A stretch of 64,000 bases of DNA from Pyxicephalus adspersus (taxonomy: Eukaryota > Chordata > Amphibia > Anura > Pyxicephalidae). Numbering within the stretch: the first letter of the stretch is position 1; each line of letters opens with the position of its first letter. Of the stretch, positions 48,497 through 62,210 are shown one piece after another. The translations under genes were made by a program, and so were the position numbers. The stretch covers positions 48,271,015 through 48,335,014 of the forward strand of contig NC_092862.1 in the NCBI RefSeq assembly GCF_032062135.1. The letters are read 5' to 3'. The notes under the pieces were generated by a model. That model did not search any database. It was not told where the DNA came from and worked only from the letters and a program-made list of their open reading frames with translations.

Positions 48497-49490
48497 GAGT
48501 GGTTGAAGATTTTAAGTTACAAGAAAATACTAAAATCAGTGTGGGTGCATTCATATCTTCAGACACATATTTGTGTGGCAATCTCCGAGATTTACAGATT
48601 TTATTGTCTGTATGTTACTAATAGGAGCCAAGGTGAGATCATATGATTCATTCACTTTTTTTATAAAAAAAAAAAAAAAAAAAATCCTGATGCCAGAAAC
48701 ACATTGACAGTTGGTAGTGGGGGTAAAAACAGACATTAGAAGAATGTATTTTGACAGAAGCAGTAAGTGTTAATTCACAGAACATGAATGTGTTAACATA
48801 GATAACCAGATGGATAATTTGCAGAAATCCTGTTTATAATAGCAGTGGTTGTCTTGCTCTGAATTGTCAGTGTTCTGCTTGTTTTCACCAATAAGATCCT
48901 CCTTTGGATTACATTGATAGTATTGATTGTTTCTGCTTTCCTGCAGGCTGTGTTATCATGTTACAACCCTATTATGTTATATAGCATAGTAGGAATGTGC
49001 TTCCTGTTACAGAACCAGTGTATGCTCTAAAGATAGGCAGAAATGGGGGGACTTTATAGTGTATCCCTAACTCACCCCCACCCGTGCCAAAAAATAGAAA
49101 AAATGATGTGGTTACAGGTGCTTTTTTTTTTTTTTTTACTTGGTAATCATGCAAATTATTTACTACCTGACCCTTTTGACATTGCTTTTTTCTCCATTGT
49201 ATCTATGCCATGGTTGTCACACAGGCTGTTCAGCTCTATTACACTTTTTATATTTTAGACATTTTTATACTTAAGAAAAATATTTAAATACCTAGTTGTG
49301 TGCACTTAGTACTCCCTCCCTAGCACTTGCTGGCAACCAATCGGATTTCATCTTTTTGGAACAATCTGAACAACAACCATATTTACTGCTCTTTACAAGC
49401 TCAGTTTGCTAAATGAAAATGTTTATTGTAGAAATCTGATATAAGTTGAAGTTCCTTTGGAGTTGTAGCAACATGGAAGTGATGTAGCTG
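48497..49490. other. MTCL1 intron 1; A/T runs only
   Basis: An A run at 48664-48683 and a T run at 49122-49138 are the only notable points. Confidence 0.4.
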
Positions 49491-50012
49491 TTAAGCTACG
49501 TACACATGTTAAATTTGTGATCTTTTCCAGCCACACTAGAATGAACAAGTGCTGTTTAGTCTGATTAAAGGGGAGAAGGGAGAATGAGTGGAAGACACGC
49601 TGCTGTATCCTTCCCCAGAGGAAAAAATAGTCATTGTCCCAATCAGATCCCTGGCATCACTAGATAATGTTGGGGGAGCACTGTACAATTATCTAGCAAG
49701 TATATGTAGTTTTAGTAGTGGAAGCAAATAGAGATGCCACACCCTGCCTAATACATTGTCAGTAACAGCACGGGCAGATGCCCATGACCATTTTACAAAT
49801 GGTTGCTGTACAGCCAAGCGGCCTGTTCTGTTCTATAAAGAAAGGAGGGGCAGGACGAGCCATAATAGTCCCCATTAGTAATCGGTTGTTTAGTGATCTA
49901 TGGTGGATCGCTAAATTACATTATGGGACACTGGTACTGATGTTACAACTTCACCAAAAATAAACAAGAATGATCATCTGCCCCAAAAATCTAGTGTTTG
50001 TATGGACCTTAA
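49491..50012. mobile_element. Family B element, highly diverged
   Basis: Left end TTAAGCTACGTACACATGTT and right end GTTTGTATGGACCTTAAG with TTAA at both edges. The interior keeps the words GAATGAACAAGTGCTG, GCGGCCTGTTCTGTTCTAT and AGAATGATCATCTG-like. It may be two overlapping copies. Confidence 0.5.
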
Positions 50013-50955
50013 GCTCAGCATCGGAAATGTCTGCACAATTTCAATGCCCTTCCCCTATGTGATTGCAGTCAAGTCTAGCTACAGATCATTCAGGCTCCTA
50101 TACCTATAAAACAATAATTTTCAAGATTTCAAGACAAGACCTTTATGTGAGTACCCAGTTCAGGAGCCACAGACAAGATGCATTTGTGGTTTTGAATAAT
50201 GCCTGATAGTATGAGCAGATGTTAGCTGACGATGGTTTGGTAACAGGTTTACTTTTTGTGTCTTTGTGTTTCTATAGTCTGGCATCATTGTGTAGTTTGA
50301 CTATATAAGTGTTAATCATTATGTTTTTAGTGTAAGCCCCAACTCATGAGAAAATTCCCATTGAAAGCATCTATTCTTTCCTGTTTTGCAATGTGTTGCC
50401 GTCATTCCTTTCCAGGGGGCCGTTTTGAATATCCCATTAGCTGGAGTAGGCTTGCAGTATAATGGGCACAGTGTCAGAGATAAATTGACTAACGGTAGGA
50501 TAAATCCCCACAGTCAGGGTCCCTTATCCATTTCTCATCAAGTACTTTGTAGAAATGCAGGGAATAGCAGGGGGAGGGTTCTTACTGGTTACTAGGTCAT
50601 GCTTCATGTAATGGTGTAATGAAACTAACCCTTTACTGTAAAGAACCCCTGGAAACCTAGTTTCCAAACTAATAAGATACCTAGGAGGGGAGGCATATGG
50701 GGCTCACTCTGCACCTATACACATACAGCCCTGAGTTACCTTCATTTATCAACAGCTGCAAACAAATTTTCCTATATAATCAGCAACATTCTGTTTATTA
50801 TACTGTATCTACCCACATGCAGGGGAGCTCTGTTCTAATAAGAATTAGGTCAACCATTAATTATCTTGTATGTGTATAGTCATGGGGCCCTAGAGAAATA
50901 GAATATATAAAGATTTATTAAATACTTTGTACAGGACAAATCAATTAATATACTT

Positions 50956-51000
<45 letters not shown>

Positions 51001-52339
51001 TTTAGACCCTCACTTGAGATATGGTATTACTATATCTGGCATCCTATACCATTCCTACACCTGGAAAATACATAGAACTATACAGCAGAATAAAGTAAAG
51101 CAGTACAAATCTAAATGGAACTTTTTGGAGATTCCTGTAAACTGCAGTTGTGGTTTGTGGTGATGGTATTGATGGTATGCTTTTTTCCTTTTCCATTGTT
51201 GTATTAAATATCCATAATTTTGTAATGTTAATTCTTCCTGTTTTGCCAAACCATTTCATGCTCTAAACACAGAAGAAGATTGGATATCTTGATATATGAT
51301 TAGTTCACTCCACATTTGCCATAGCAGCCAGTCATTTTGTATCTTGTCTTTATTTCAGCATTATGTTTTAAATGGAAATAAAGACATAAAGTATATTATC
51401 CATCATAGTAAATGATTGTTTTAATTAAAACATTATTTTTTTCTCTTTGTCTTTTATTTAGTGGAGTGGATAGTTCTTAATAAGATAATTATAAGAATAA
51501 TGAATATATATAGAATTCTTTTATAGATGGAAAGAATTTGGATGCTTACCAAGTTTGAATGAACGTAGGGTGGGTCAGGGGGGATAGTGGTAGAGTTGTA
51601 TAACACCTGCAGTTAGACCACCCAAGTGATGAAGGTAAGTTATCTTTGCTTTCCTTTGCCAAAGACCTGCAACATTTATTTTTATCAATAAAAAATGACT
51701 TTGGTATGTGGAGAATTGATATGTTAAATACAAGAAAAGATTTCCTGAGTCCCAGTAGTTCAGAGCCTCTGTTTTATAGATTTTTAAAGACCAAACTCAA
51801 AAAGGTTATGTATTGGTTTATTCTTCTCATGCCCTTTTAAATTTAAGTCCAAGGATATATAAATATTCCTTTTGATGAAGCAATTATATGCCTGTTTAAG
51901 GACTGGAGACAGATGGCCTATTCAGTGCAGACATTTACCATTGCTGCTTACATGTTTACCATGAGGACAGGGACTTAAAAGAGATGATCATGTTTTCAGT
52001 GCCAGTACTCACTTTGAAGTATATTAAAATGGCGTGTAATCATACGGAATATTTTTGGAGAAATTAAATTTACTGTTTGTGTAGGCAGTTTAGGGTATTC
52101 AGGGGTGCTCTGTTGACTCATCATGAAAACCCTAAAATATCCATATCAACAAATGTTTTAAAAGTTTTGGAAATTGTAGACAAGAGTTTAAACTCCAGTC
52201 AGAATATTTCCTTTTTTATTACATTGCCAAAATGCTTCCTAAACTATATCTAAAGCCAGATTTTTTTTCAGATCGAGAGGCTTAAAATCAACTTGTTTTT
52301 TGTTGTTGTTTTATTTTTAATTTATACTTTAGCACTCTG
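50013..52339. other. MTCL1 intron 1; TA microsatellite at 50959-50997
   Basis: A (TA)n run of about 39 bp occupies 50959-50997. No exon or other repeat was identified. Confidence 0.5.
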
Positions 52340-52560
52340 TACAAAAAGCACAACATTAAGTGAGAGAAATATCCCTCTTTTGCCATTGACACTGGAACAG
52401 GTGTCCATGTTGATAGATACCCTATCATTAGCTGTTTGGTGACAACTGTAAAACTTAGGATTTTTATATCTATGTCTGTCTTGGTGATAATAGTCACCAG
52501 GACATACAGAGAGAGAGAGAGCATCTACATCTACATAGTGACGCAGATAGCAATAAAAAC
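52340..52560. repeat. Family D dispersed repeat
   Basis: TTGGTGATAATAGTCACCAG followed by GACATACAGAGAGAG matches 16340-16380 and 6588-6625. It also contains TCCCTCTTTTGCCATTGACA. Confidence 0.5.
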
Positions 52561-52724
52561 TTGAAATGGGTTCTAATCATTCTCTACACTGTCCAAGACT
52601 TATTAAAAGTTTTGGCTCTGCATATTTTGGCTCTTGCGCACTGTAGTTATTTTATAATTTCCTAATAGCTAGATCCTTCAAACAAGTTTCATTTTGAGCT
52701 GGTGCATATATAACCAAACTTCCT

Positions 52725-53066
52725 CTTAAAGAAGAACTTTCATGAAAAAAATGACATTTACCTCTATAGGTGTAAAACGTCAATCCCTCTGCAATCGTAG
52801 TCCAGTAGGTCCTGCGTCATCCCATCTTTTTTGTTCTTTCTGTTGATTAAGCAGTGCTTACCGCCTTCCTTTTCTGTCTTCTTCTGGGTTCTTCTTTTGT
52901 CACCTTGTTTTACACTACCCAGACATGAGATCAGGTGAATCTCCTTCCTGAAAATGTAAAATAAGTGTGCCGATTTTACTGTGCATGTGTTAGTGAGGTC
53001 AGCACTAAAAGAGTTAGCCACCCTTTTATATAATGTAAAAAATGTGGTGTTAGGTCCACTTTAAGC
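52725..53066. repeat. Family E-like dispersed repeat
   Basis: It begins CTCTTAAAGAAGAAC and ends GTTAGGTCCACTTTAAGC. Length and terminal words match the other E copies; the interior is C/T-rich. Confidence 0.45.
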
Positions 53067-53970
53067 TTTTTTTTTTTAAACTTCACAAGTTAAACCCTTG
53101 AGCGTATTTAATAGGAGCAAGCAGCAGTCATTGTAACACTTAACTAATCTGCTGTCAGAACAATAGAAAATGAAATTTGATTGGATGTACTTTTCTCATT
53201 GCTGTTTGGCTTATTTAAAAATATAATAGTGTTTAGTGTGTCCTATGTTTAAATTTTGCAGTGCCTGGCAGTGAATATCATTAGACTATGACTCCAGGAA
53301 TTAAATGGCTGTAATGGCAGAACTAATATTAATTGACGAAGAGTTGTACTACATGTTAAAACAAGATTCATTTCCACACTGTCAGAGTTGCTTAGTTTCT
53401 TATCGTAATGGTTGTCATATGTCCAGAGTGCTCTGAGACAGCATTTTCTGGCAGTCTGTTGAAATTTCCAGTGTGACATTGGACCATTGCAAAACGTTTC
53501 TCAGCACTTGTACTAGTACAAGACAGCATTCATTACTGTCCTTGGAATACTTGTTCTTCAGGTAACAAGTCACATGAGAAGATCTAGTTTATTCATTTTT
53601 ATAGTCTTCACCGTCAAATATTTGATTGATGGTCAATTTTTTTTTTTTTTTTAAGAAAAAAAAATTTTGAACATTGCAGAGAACACCTGATGTCAGGCAT
53701 GCGATATCAGCCACTTTTCAGCTAATTATGTGAATTTGTCCATAAGCACTAGAAACAGAAAAAAAAACCAAATTGAAAAGAATCTGCTTGAATTGGTTTG
53801 GAAATCCAACTGGATTTGGAAAAACCTAGTCAGAATTAGAATTTGGGCGGGTAAGGTTTAGCCAATCTGGCTGTCATTGTTCAGCTGCCTACTGCCTACC
53901 CGTCAATGTTACAAGTAGAGTAATATTCAAAACAGTGTATGGATAACAAACAGGAATTGAAAATAATATT
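53067..53970. other. MTCL1 intron 1, nothing recognised
   Basis: T and A runs near 53636-53667. No exon seen. Confidence 0.4.
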
Positions 53971-54500
53971 ATAATATAAAATCATTTAGGAGTCAGTTTA
54001 CTGGGGTAGAAATAGAAGTATTGGTCAAGCCTGGGTCATTGATATTACAGGGGATATTGATATTACAGGGAAATGCATCAGGCTTACTTTAATGTGCCTC
54101 CCTTCCCCCCAACTCTCCCTATGCTGTCATACTTCTCCTTTTGTTTGGTGTGGAAGAAAAAGCATTGCATAAGCTCCAGGTCTTTTCAGTTCGAGCTTTC
54201 ACTGAAGTTAGGATGCCCCATACCTTATGTGGAGGATGGGGAGTGGGTGGTATGCCCCCTTAAATTCAGTTTTGTGCTTCCGAAAGCTAACCGTGACCAG
54301 TTATTTGTATCAACAGACACATTTCGGGCTCAGAGCTCCAGTCTTTTTCAATTTCTCAAGCCTTCTTGTCCTTTAATTTTAATGGCAGCCACAATGACCC
54401 ATATTGTGGTATAGGATTTATTATTACAGTAAATTTGGGATTCCTATAAATCTTCAGTTCTTTAAGTTGCCAAGGTTGTGACAGGTTTACTTTAAAAGAG
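53971..54500. repeat. Unassigned dispersed repeat with a second copy 2.3 kb away
   Basis: ATAAAATCATTTAGGAGTCA and GGTAGAAATAGAAGTATTGG then TCAAGC at 53977-54030 recur in diverged form at 56247-56312. The right end ACAGGTTTACTTTAAAAG at about 54481 recalls family E. A 113-codon forward frame inside it has no domain and is treated as repeat translation. Confidence 0.45.
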
Positions 54501-55059
54501 AACCCATCACAAAAAACCTTATGGAAGAACCTTAGTATTAGCAATAAACTATGCTCTATTTAAACAGCTTCTATGTTTTAAAATCATTCCTCATAAGAGA
54601 ATTTAGCATATGTTCCTGTTTTGGACTCTTGAGTTCAGCTGCAGTGATGGGGAGATTTGACATCAGGCACTATAATAAATTCATCAATAATTCATTAAGA
54701 ACGCCATATTTTATTATGCCACCAAGGTTAAATCTATTCTTCCTCAGTTTTGAGGCCAATGCATTGAACTATGTATTTATGCAGGTGGAGGAGGAAAATA
54801 AAGCTATCTTATCTCCAAGGATTATTGATTGGCCAGGAAAATACAACCTGGTTGACTGATTTTCTTTCAAGAAAAGATTCAGTCTTGACTTTTCTTACAT
54901 ACCGTGGATAATATTTGCATTTTTATCGTTAGGTCAACTGTATGTTGGCTGATTTGTCTATAGGACCAGTGGCAGTAAATGATATATCTTTTCACACACT
55001 TGTAAGCATTGGACTGGTTGGATAGCTGTAACAATCTTCCAACATGTTGGGAAAACATT
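54501..55059. other. MTCL1 intron 1, nothing recognised
   Basis: No exon or repeat identified. Confidence 0.4.
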
Positions 55060-55276
55060 GGGCCTGATTTATTAAAGCTCTCCTAGGCTGGAGAAGATAC
55101 CTTTATCAGTGAGCTAGGTTGTCTAGCATTCCTGGATTTGAGTTCCTAAAAGTCATATGCTATTTGTTAGCAAAAGTTTTCCTGGGCCAGTTCCGTTCCA
55201 GGCTTGCTGGATCACTCAGCTTCACTAATGAGAGTGTATCCTCTCCAGCCTTGGAGAGCTTTATTAAATCAGGTCC
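55060..55276. repeat. Family A fold-back element
   Basis: Left end GGGCCTGATTTATTAAAGCT, right end CTTTATTAAATCAGGTCC. The right arm is better conserved (GCTTGCTGGATCACTCAGCT) than the left. Confidence 0.85.
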
Positions 55277-55423
55277 ATTGTGTCTGAATAATAACTACTC
55301 TCTTTCTTGGGGAAATGGTCCATGTACTGCATATTTTCCACATTCAAACTTAAGCTGAGTTGAAAAGATAGCTTACATTGGTGGTTGTGATAAAAATTTT
55401 AGGATAAGAGAACCATGTCCATT
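55277..55423. other. Short unassigned spacer
   Basis: Nothing recognised. Confidence 0.3.
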
Positions 55424-55686
55424 GGTGGTATAGTGGCTCATTGGCTAACACCCTTACCTTGCAGTCCTAAGTTTGAATATTAGCAACTAGAAAGGTAGAA
55501 CACTACATACTGTTGGCATGGATTTTCTCCACATCCCAAAACCATACTAGGTATACTAAGTAAATTGTACTCCCCTAAAAATCGGGCTCTGTATAACAAT
55601 GGTATGGACATTAGATTGTGTACACTTTTCAAGGAAAGATAGTGGTTATGGAATGTGTAATACATTGATACTTGATAATAATAACC
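55424..55686 (+). mobile_element. tRNA-derived SINE, diverged copy
   Basis: TGGTGGTATAGTGGCTCATT, CTTACCTTGCAGTCCTAAG and GGCATGGATTTTCTCCACAT follow the SINE at 47681 in order. The tail AATGTGTAATACATTGATAC ends in ATAATAATAA, again LINE-like. Confidence 0.65.
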
Positions 55687-56246
55687 ATACTTTTTGCTTT
55701 AGATGGCCCTTCACCAACAAAGATTCAGTATCCCTGTTGATTGCAATTTGCATCAATAATTTATCTCTAACAATTATTAAAAACAGTAGGAAATCTACTA
55801 GCTAAAAACTTCATTAATATTTTACATGTACAGTATTAAAATGAACATAGATTTTTTTTATTTGTGTATATATTTATGGGAGACTAGTTGCTAGGTATTT
55901 CCAAATGACATCAGTGGGGTTGTTTTTTCTAAATTCTCCTTGCTGCAGACACTCATTAGTTTCAGTAAATGCTCATTCTTCATCAGCCTTCCAGATGGTG
56001 TCACAAAGGATAGAACAGGTCATTGTTTTCCAATTACACAGCTCCCAAATGTGCCTCCTTTGTATGGGCAGGTTGACGTTAGGACTGGAATCTCACTAAG
56101 CATTCATACACCAACCATACAGATATTAAAGTATGTGGAATGTAGTTGTCACTGTACAATGTATGGACAACAGAGATTTCAAAATATTAAAAATATGCCG
56201 TATTAGTCACAAAGGTCAAGTTGCATGCTAGAAAATTGTCATGCAG
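55687..56246. other. MTCL1 intron 1, nothing recognised
   Basis: No exon identified; two overlapping forward frames at 55905-56206 have no domain. Confidence 0.4.
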
Positions 56247-56312
56247 TATAAAATGATTTAGGAAGAGTACTGATCAGTTAATTGAGGTAAAAATAGAACT
56301 ATTGGTCAAGTC
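56247..56312 (+). repeat. Second copy of the 53971 repeat core
   Basis: TATAAAATGATTTAGGAAGA and AGGTAAAAATAGAACTATTG then GTCAAG match 53977-54030 in the same orientation. Confidence 0.55.
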
Positions 56313-56871
56313 TGAATCAGGAAGTACTGGATGCTTTGTGGTTGAATATGGCATGCCATTTTGTAGCATTTTTTAGATTTTTGTGCAGAAATGTATACCT
56401 GTGTGTTTATGAATACATCAGTAAAGTAAGCAACTTGTTAGGTCATCATTTGACCATTAAAATATTAGAAATTAGTATTTTGGTCAGGAATTACCTTTTT
56501 TGGTCAAAATATTATTAAAATATTGTACATTTCTGGGCAATATTCATGAACTCATATTAGCTTTAAATCTGTCAGACCTTTTTTTTATCAGACTCATAAG
56601 GTCCATTTCCTTTTCTAAGAGCCCATCTGTGATCTTCCATCTGTCACCTTTACCTGATTCCTAATCTCCTGACACTTGTTTTTCACTTAGGGTGAGATGT
56701 CTGTTAACATTGTTATGGCCTTGCTGTGCAATGAATAATTTATTAGGAAAATTAGAAAATAATAACGTTACTAATAACAGCTATTCAACTCCAACCACTG
56801 ATTTTCTAGTGCAAGGTAGAATTTTAACTAATTTGATTGTTTTTATGGGTAAACCAGATCATTTTTTCTAG
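56313..56871. other. MTCL1 intron 1, nothing recognised
   Basis: AT-rich, no exon identified. Confidence 0.4.
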
Positions 56872-56960
56872 TTTTCCACAGCTGGGTGGTTACTGAAAAG
56901 TGCTGGGTGGTGCTCGGGTAAAAGGGGCTCGGGTGAAAACTCTGAGAAGGCACTTGTCCC
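56872..56960 (+). repeat. Family C dispersed repeat, short
   Basis: GCTGGGTGGTTACTGAAAAG, TGCTGGGTGGTGCTCGGG and AAAAGGGGCTCGGGTG match the other two copies. Confidence 0.65.
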
Positions 56961-57523
56961 TAAATTTCCAGTCCTGTGTCTTAAAGTGCTGGTAATCACA
57001 GAATACTTCCATAAATATGGTCTGTTTTTAAGTGTCCTCATATTACCAACTGTTATATGACACAAGCAGAAATATATGTTTTAATTTTTTGTTAACAATC
57101 TACTTCCTAACATGTCATAACTGAGAACATATAAACCAGCAAATTAAAATCAGCTCATGTGATGTGATTGGAGGTTTCCCTGCTGCTATTCTGCTAGTGT
57201 TCTGTTAGTTATCATAGTACAATTTCATGACTGAGTAAAGATTAATAGTTTGGTAATGTAATTATTACTGAATAATTCAAAAAATAGCTTTTACTAGAGG
57301 AATTTAAATATTCCTCTGTCCAAGCACTTAAAGAGTTTTTAGATAGAATAGGAAAGGACATCTGTCATGCTTTTATTGCTGACTCTGTTGGGGAGATTTA
57401 CATCACTTCCTGCTTTGCTGATGCCATTGAGATTGTTGATTGTGGATTTACCAAATCTACTGTAATTTGAGGATCTATCTGAACTAGCTAACAATCTGTA
57501 TCCCATTAGGTATGCCCTTGTGT
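56961..57523. other. MTCL1 intron 1; family D piece near 57387
   Basis: TTGGGGAGATTTACATCACT then TCCTGC at about 57387-57413 resembles one half of family D. Otherwise unassigned. Confidence 0.35.
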
Positions 57524-57820
57524 TAAGCCTTGTACAGATGTCCAATGGACATTAGATGATTGTTGCAGCAAACAGTTTCTTGTTTCGGGTATTTGATGCA
57601 TGAACATGAGCATGCATGTGCTTTACACACAGCACCGCTCTGTTCAATAGGGGGGGCAGGATGAGAGTGCGGCACCCCTTTCCTAGATAAGGGTGCACAT
57701 ATTTGATCGGCGGATTGATGAAAGACTTCAGGAGACCACTGTACACATTTCAAATTTGTGCCCGAAACAAGCATACCTGTTTGCCTTGGTGAGAATCATC
57801 TGGTGTGTGTGTAGCGTTAT
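57524..57820 (+). mobile_element. Family B non-autonomous DNA transposon
   Basis: Left end TAAGCCTTGTACAGATGTCC, right end TCTGGTGTGTGTGTAGCGTTA. Interior keeps CACACAGCACCGCTCTGTTC and GATCGGCGGATTGATG. Flanking TAA/TTA as in other copies. Confidence 0.75.
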
Positions 57821-58731
57821 AGATGAGAGATTGCAGTGTCGAATTGTAATGTGTGTGGTAAGCCTAATAAGGACACAGACAGCAATACAAATCAGACCGA
57901 AGATCTGTCCTTCCCTACTGTATCCAAAGCAAGCAAATAAAGTTTTACTTGGAGTTGCCCTTTATCTGGTTACATTTCCTAATTTTAATAGCTCAGATAT
58001 GTAAAACCATACCCTGCTTCCAAGGACACTGTCCTCCTTCCGTTCCTCCATGTGAAATTTTTTGGATGCTCCTTTCTGCCTTTGTAATTTGCTTCATTTT
58101 ATCAATGCAATACAAGGACAGTAACATTGGAACAAGTCTTTAAAAGTGCCCATTACTGATCTGTTTTCTGTTTTCTGGTTGGGTTAATGGGATACTGTTT
58201 CTATGTTCATACTGAAAAAGTTTCCCTCCTGTATGCATTTGCTTTGGCATACTGTACCTCCTTCCTGCCTAAATTGAGTGCAAACCTAATAATAGTGTGC
58301 TCATTTCCCAAGGGCAGTAGGCTGGTAATGGAAGAAGTATCTCTCTATCTCTCTTGTATTCTATCTTAGGAGAACCATTTGAAACATTATATTCACATTT
58401 TGTTGCTATCCAAATAACTGTAAATTACATTAATATGCAATTGTCCTGTCTCCTGGTATACTGTGACCATGGAGAACAACAAAGTAACAGGAATTATTTG
58501 TTGCCATTGCACAGTGTGTTTATTTTTGTGACTACATTGCTATTTAAAACGTTTTCCACTCCAATGAAGATAAAGATGGGTTTCTGTAATAAGTCATGAA
58601 GCAATGTAGAAAATGTTTTTCCATGTACTATCTGCTAAAAGGCGTTTTTTCATTGGTCGGTGGCCAGATTCACTGTCTTTTCTCTTTTAAATCCTTTTGA
58701 TTGCTTTGTCAAATTGCTTTGTGTATATATA
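57821..58731. other. MTCL1 intron 1, nothing recognised
   Basis: No exon or repeat with clear ends identified. Confidence 0.4.
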
Positions 58732-58957
58732 AGCCCTGATTTATTAAAGCTCTCCAAAGCTGGAGAGGATACACTTTCATCGGTTAAGCTGGGTGATCCA
58801 GCAAACCTGGAATGGATTTCCTAAAGGTCCGTTACTATTTCTTAGCAAATATTTTAAACCCTGGACCAAATCCATTACAGGTTTGCTGGTTCACCCAGCT
58901 TCACTTATGAAAGTGTATCCTCTCCAGCCTTGGAGAGCTTTAATAAATCAGGGCCAT
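58732..58957. repeat. Family A fold-back element, well conserved
   Basis: Left end AGCCCTGATTTATTAAAGCT, right end AGCTTTAATAAATCAGGGCC, which pair almost perfectly; TATA flanks it on both sides. Internal arms CTGGGTGATCCAGCAAACCT and AGGTTTGCTGGTTCACCCAG pair with one mismatch. Confidence 0.9.
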
Positions 58958-61011
<2,054 letters not shown>

Positions 61012-61332
61012 CAGCGGTTGCCAACTGGTGGTCCCCGGACTACTGGTGATCTGCGTGAAAATTTTGGTGGTCCGCGGCTCAGAGCCTCGGACCATGTCCC
61101 CCCTACAGTTCCCAGGCTCGGGAAAGTGGGTGGACTGTGTCCCTGGACACAAACCGCCCACTCTCCCATTGCAGACTCAGATCTGCAATGTGAGAGTGGG
61201 CGGGGTTATGTCATGATGACATCACTCCGGGGGGTTTCCCCCTCTTTGAGTGACACCCGGCTCCCCCGGCATGCGCAGTCGGAACCCAGTGGTTTTAGTG
61301 GTCTGCGGGACCGAAAAGGTTGGCGACCACTG
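61012..61332. mobile_element. hAT-like non-autonomous element, 321 bp
   Basis: Left end CAGCGGTTGCCAACTGGTGG, right end ACCGAAAAGGTTGGCGACCACTG-type (outermost GGTTGGCGACCACTG). The ends pair imperfectly. CAG...CTG termini with GGTCC/GGACC next to them are typical of hAT. GC-rich interior, no transposase. The 8-bp flanks do not match. Confidence 0.65.
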
Positions 61333-61593
61333 TTATATACTACTATAGTACTATACTACTATATCATATCCACAATATTAATTATACAAGATTAAAGGAA
61401 TATATACAGCCTCTAACAGTTTGCCATATGACAATATGACATATGGTCAGCCCCTGACAATTCTGTGAATTTTGTCTTTGATTCAAATTCATTTCCACAG
61501 CCAATAGCAGCCTTCTTTAGCATTTCCACAAGCTTAGTCATTCCTTTGTAGCCTGTCTTTTATCTCTGAAAGTTCTAAAAGACAGGGACACCA
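61333..61593. other. Spacer between two hAT elements
   Basis: A short (TACTA)n-like microsatellite lies at 61336-61366. Otherwise unassigned. Confidence 0.4.
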
Positions 61594-62210
61594 CAGGTGT
61601 CAACCACAAGGCCCGCAGGCCGAATCCGGTCAGTCTGCCTGTTTTATGTGGCCCTCGGTGACTGTGCCACTTTCAAGTGCCTGACATTTGCAGGCAGGAG
61701 GACCCAGTCCCAGAAAGCTACGTAGAAGCAGTGCGGTCCACAACACAAGTGCTTGACTTCAGTGCACACTCCTGCTGAGACTAAGCACGACTGTCCCGAT
61801 CGCCGAGTCCCAATTCTGCTGCCAGTAGTATGCTGCTGCTGCTACTCCAGGTATGGAGTCTCAGTGAGATGCTACATTAGCAATATCTCCAGACTCAGAG
61901 ACACTGGCCTCCACCTCAGCACAGTCAGTGGCTCCGTTCCTCTCATATAGACAGGCCAGGATAGGTCAGGTACACCCACCTCAGAAAAAGCTGCTAAGAA
62001 CGAAAAAGCAACATATGTTCATGCTTCACGAAGACAAACGTGTTCTTATTTTCAGAACATGATTAATGCACGAGGATGGCGTGTGATATGGTGTCTCAGG
62101 GAACAATCTATACATTTACTAACACTAGATATCCTAATAAAAAATTGTCCCGCAACTTAACCTGTGTTTAGGATTTTCCCCCCTTATGAGATTTGAGTTT
62201 GACACCCCTG
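61594..62210. mobile_element. hAT-like non-autonomous element, 617 bp
   Basis: The right end GAGTTTGACACCCCTG and the left end CAGGTGTCAACCACAAGG are imperfect inverted complements. GGCCCGCAGGCCGAATCCGG just inside the left end is characteristic of a widespread vertebrate hAT family. No transposase is visible. Confidence 0.7.

Noticed and set aside
54073..54414. 113-codon forward open frame in MTCL1 intron 1
   Set aside because: It falls inside a dispersed repeat, has no recognisable domain and lacks splice-site support.
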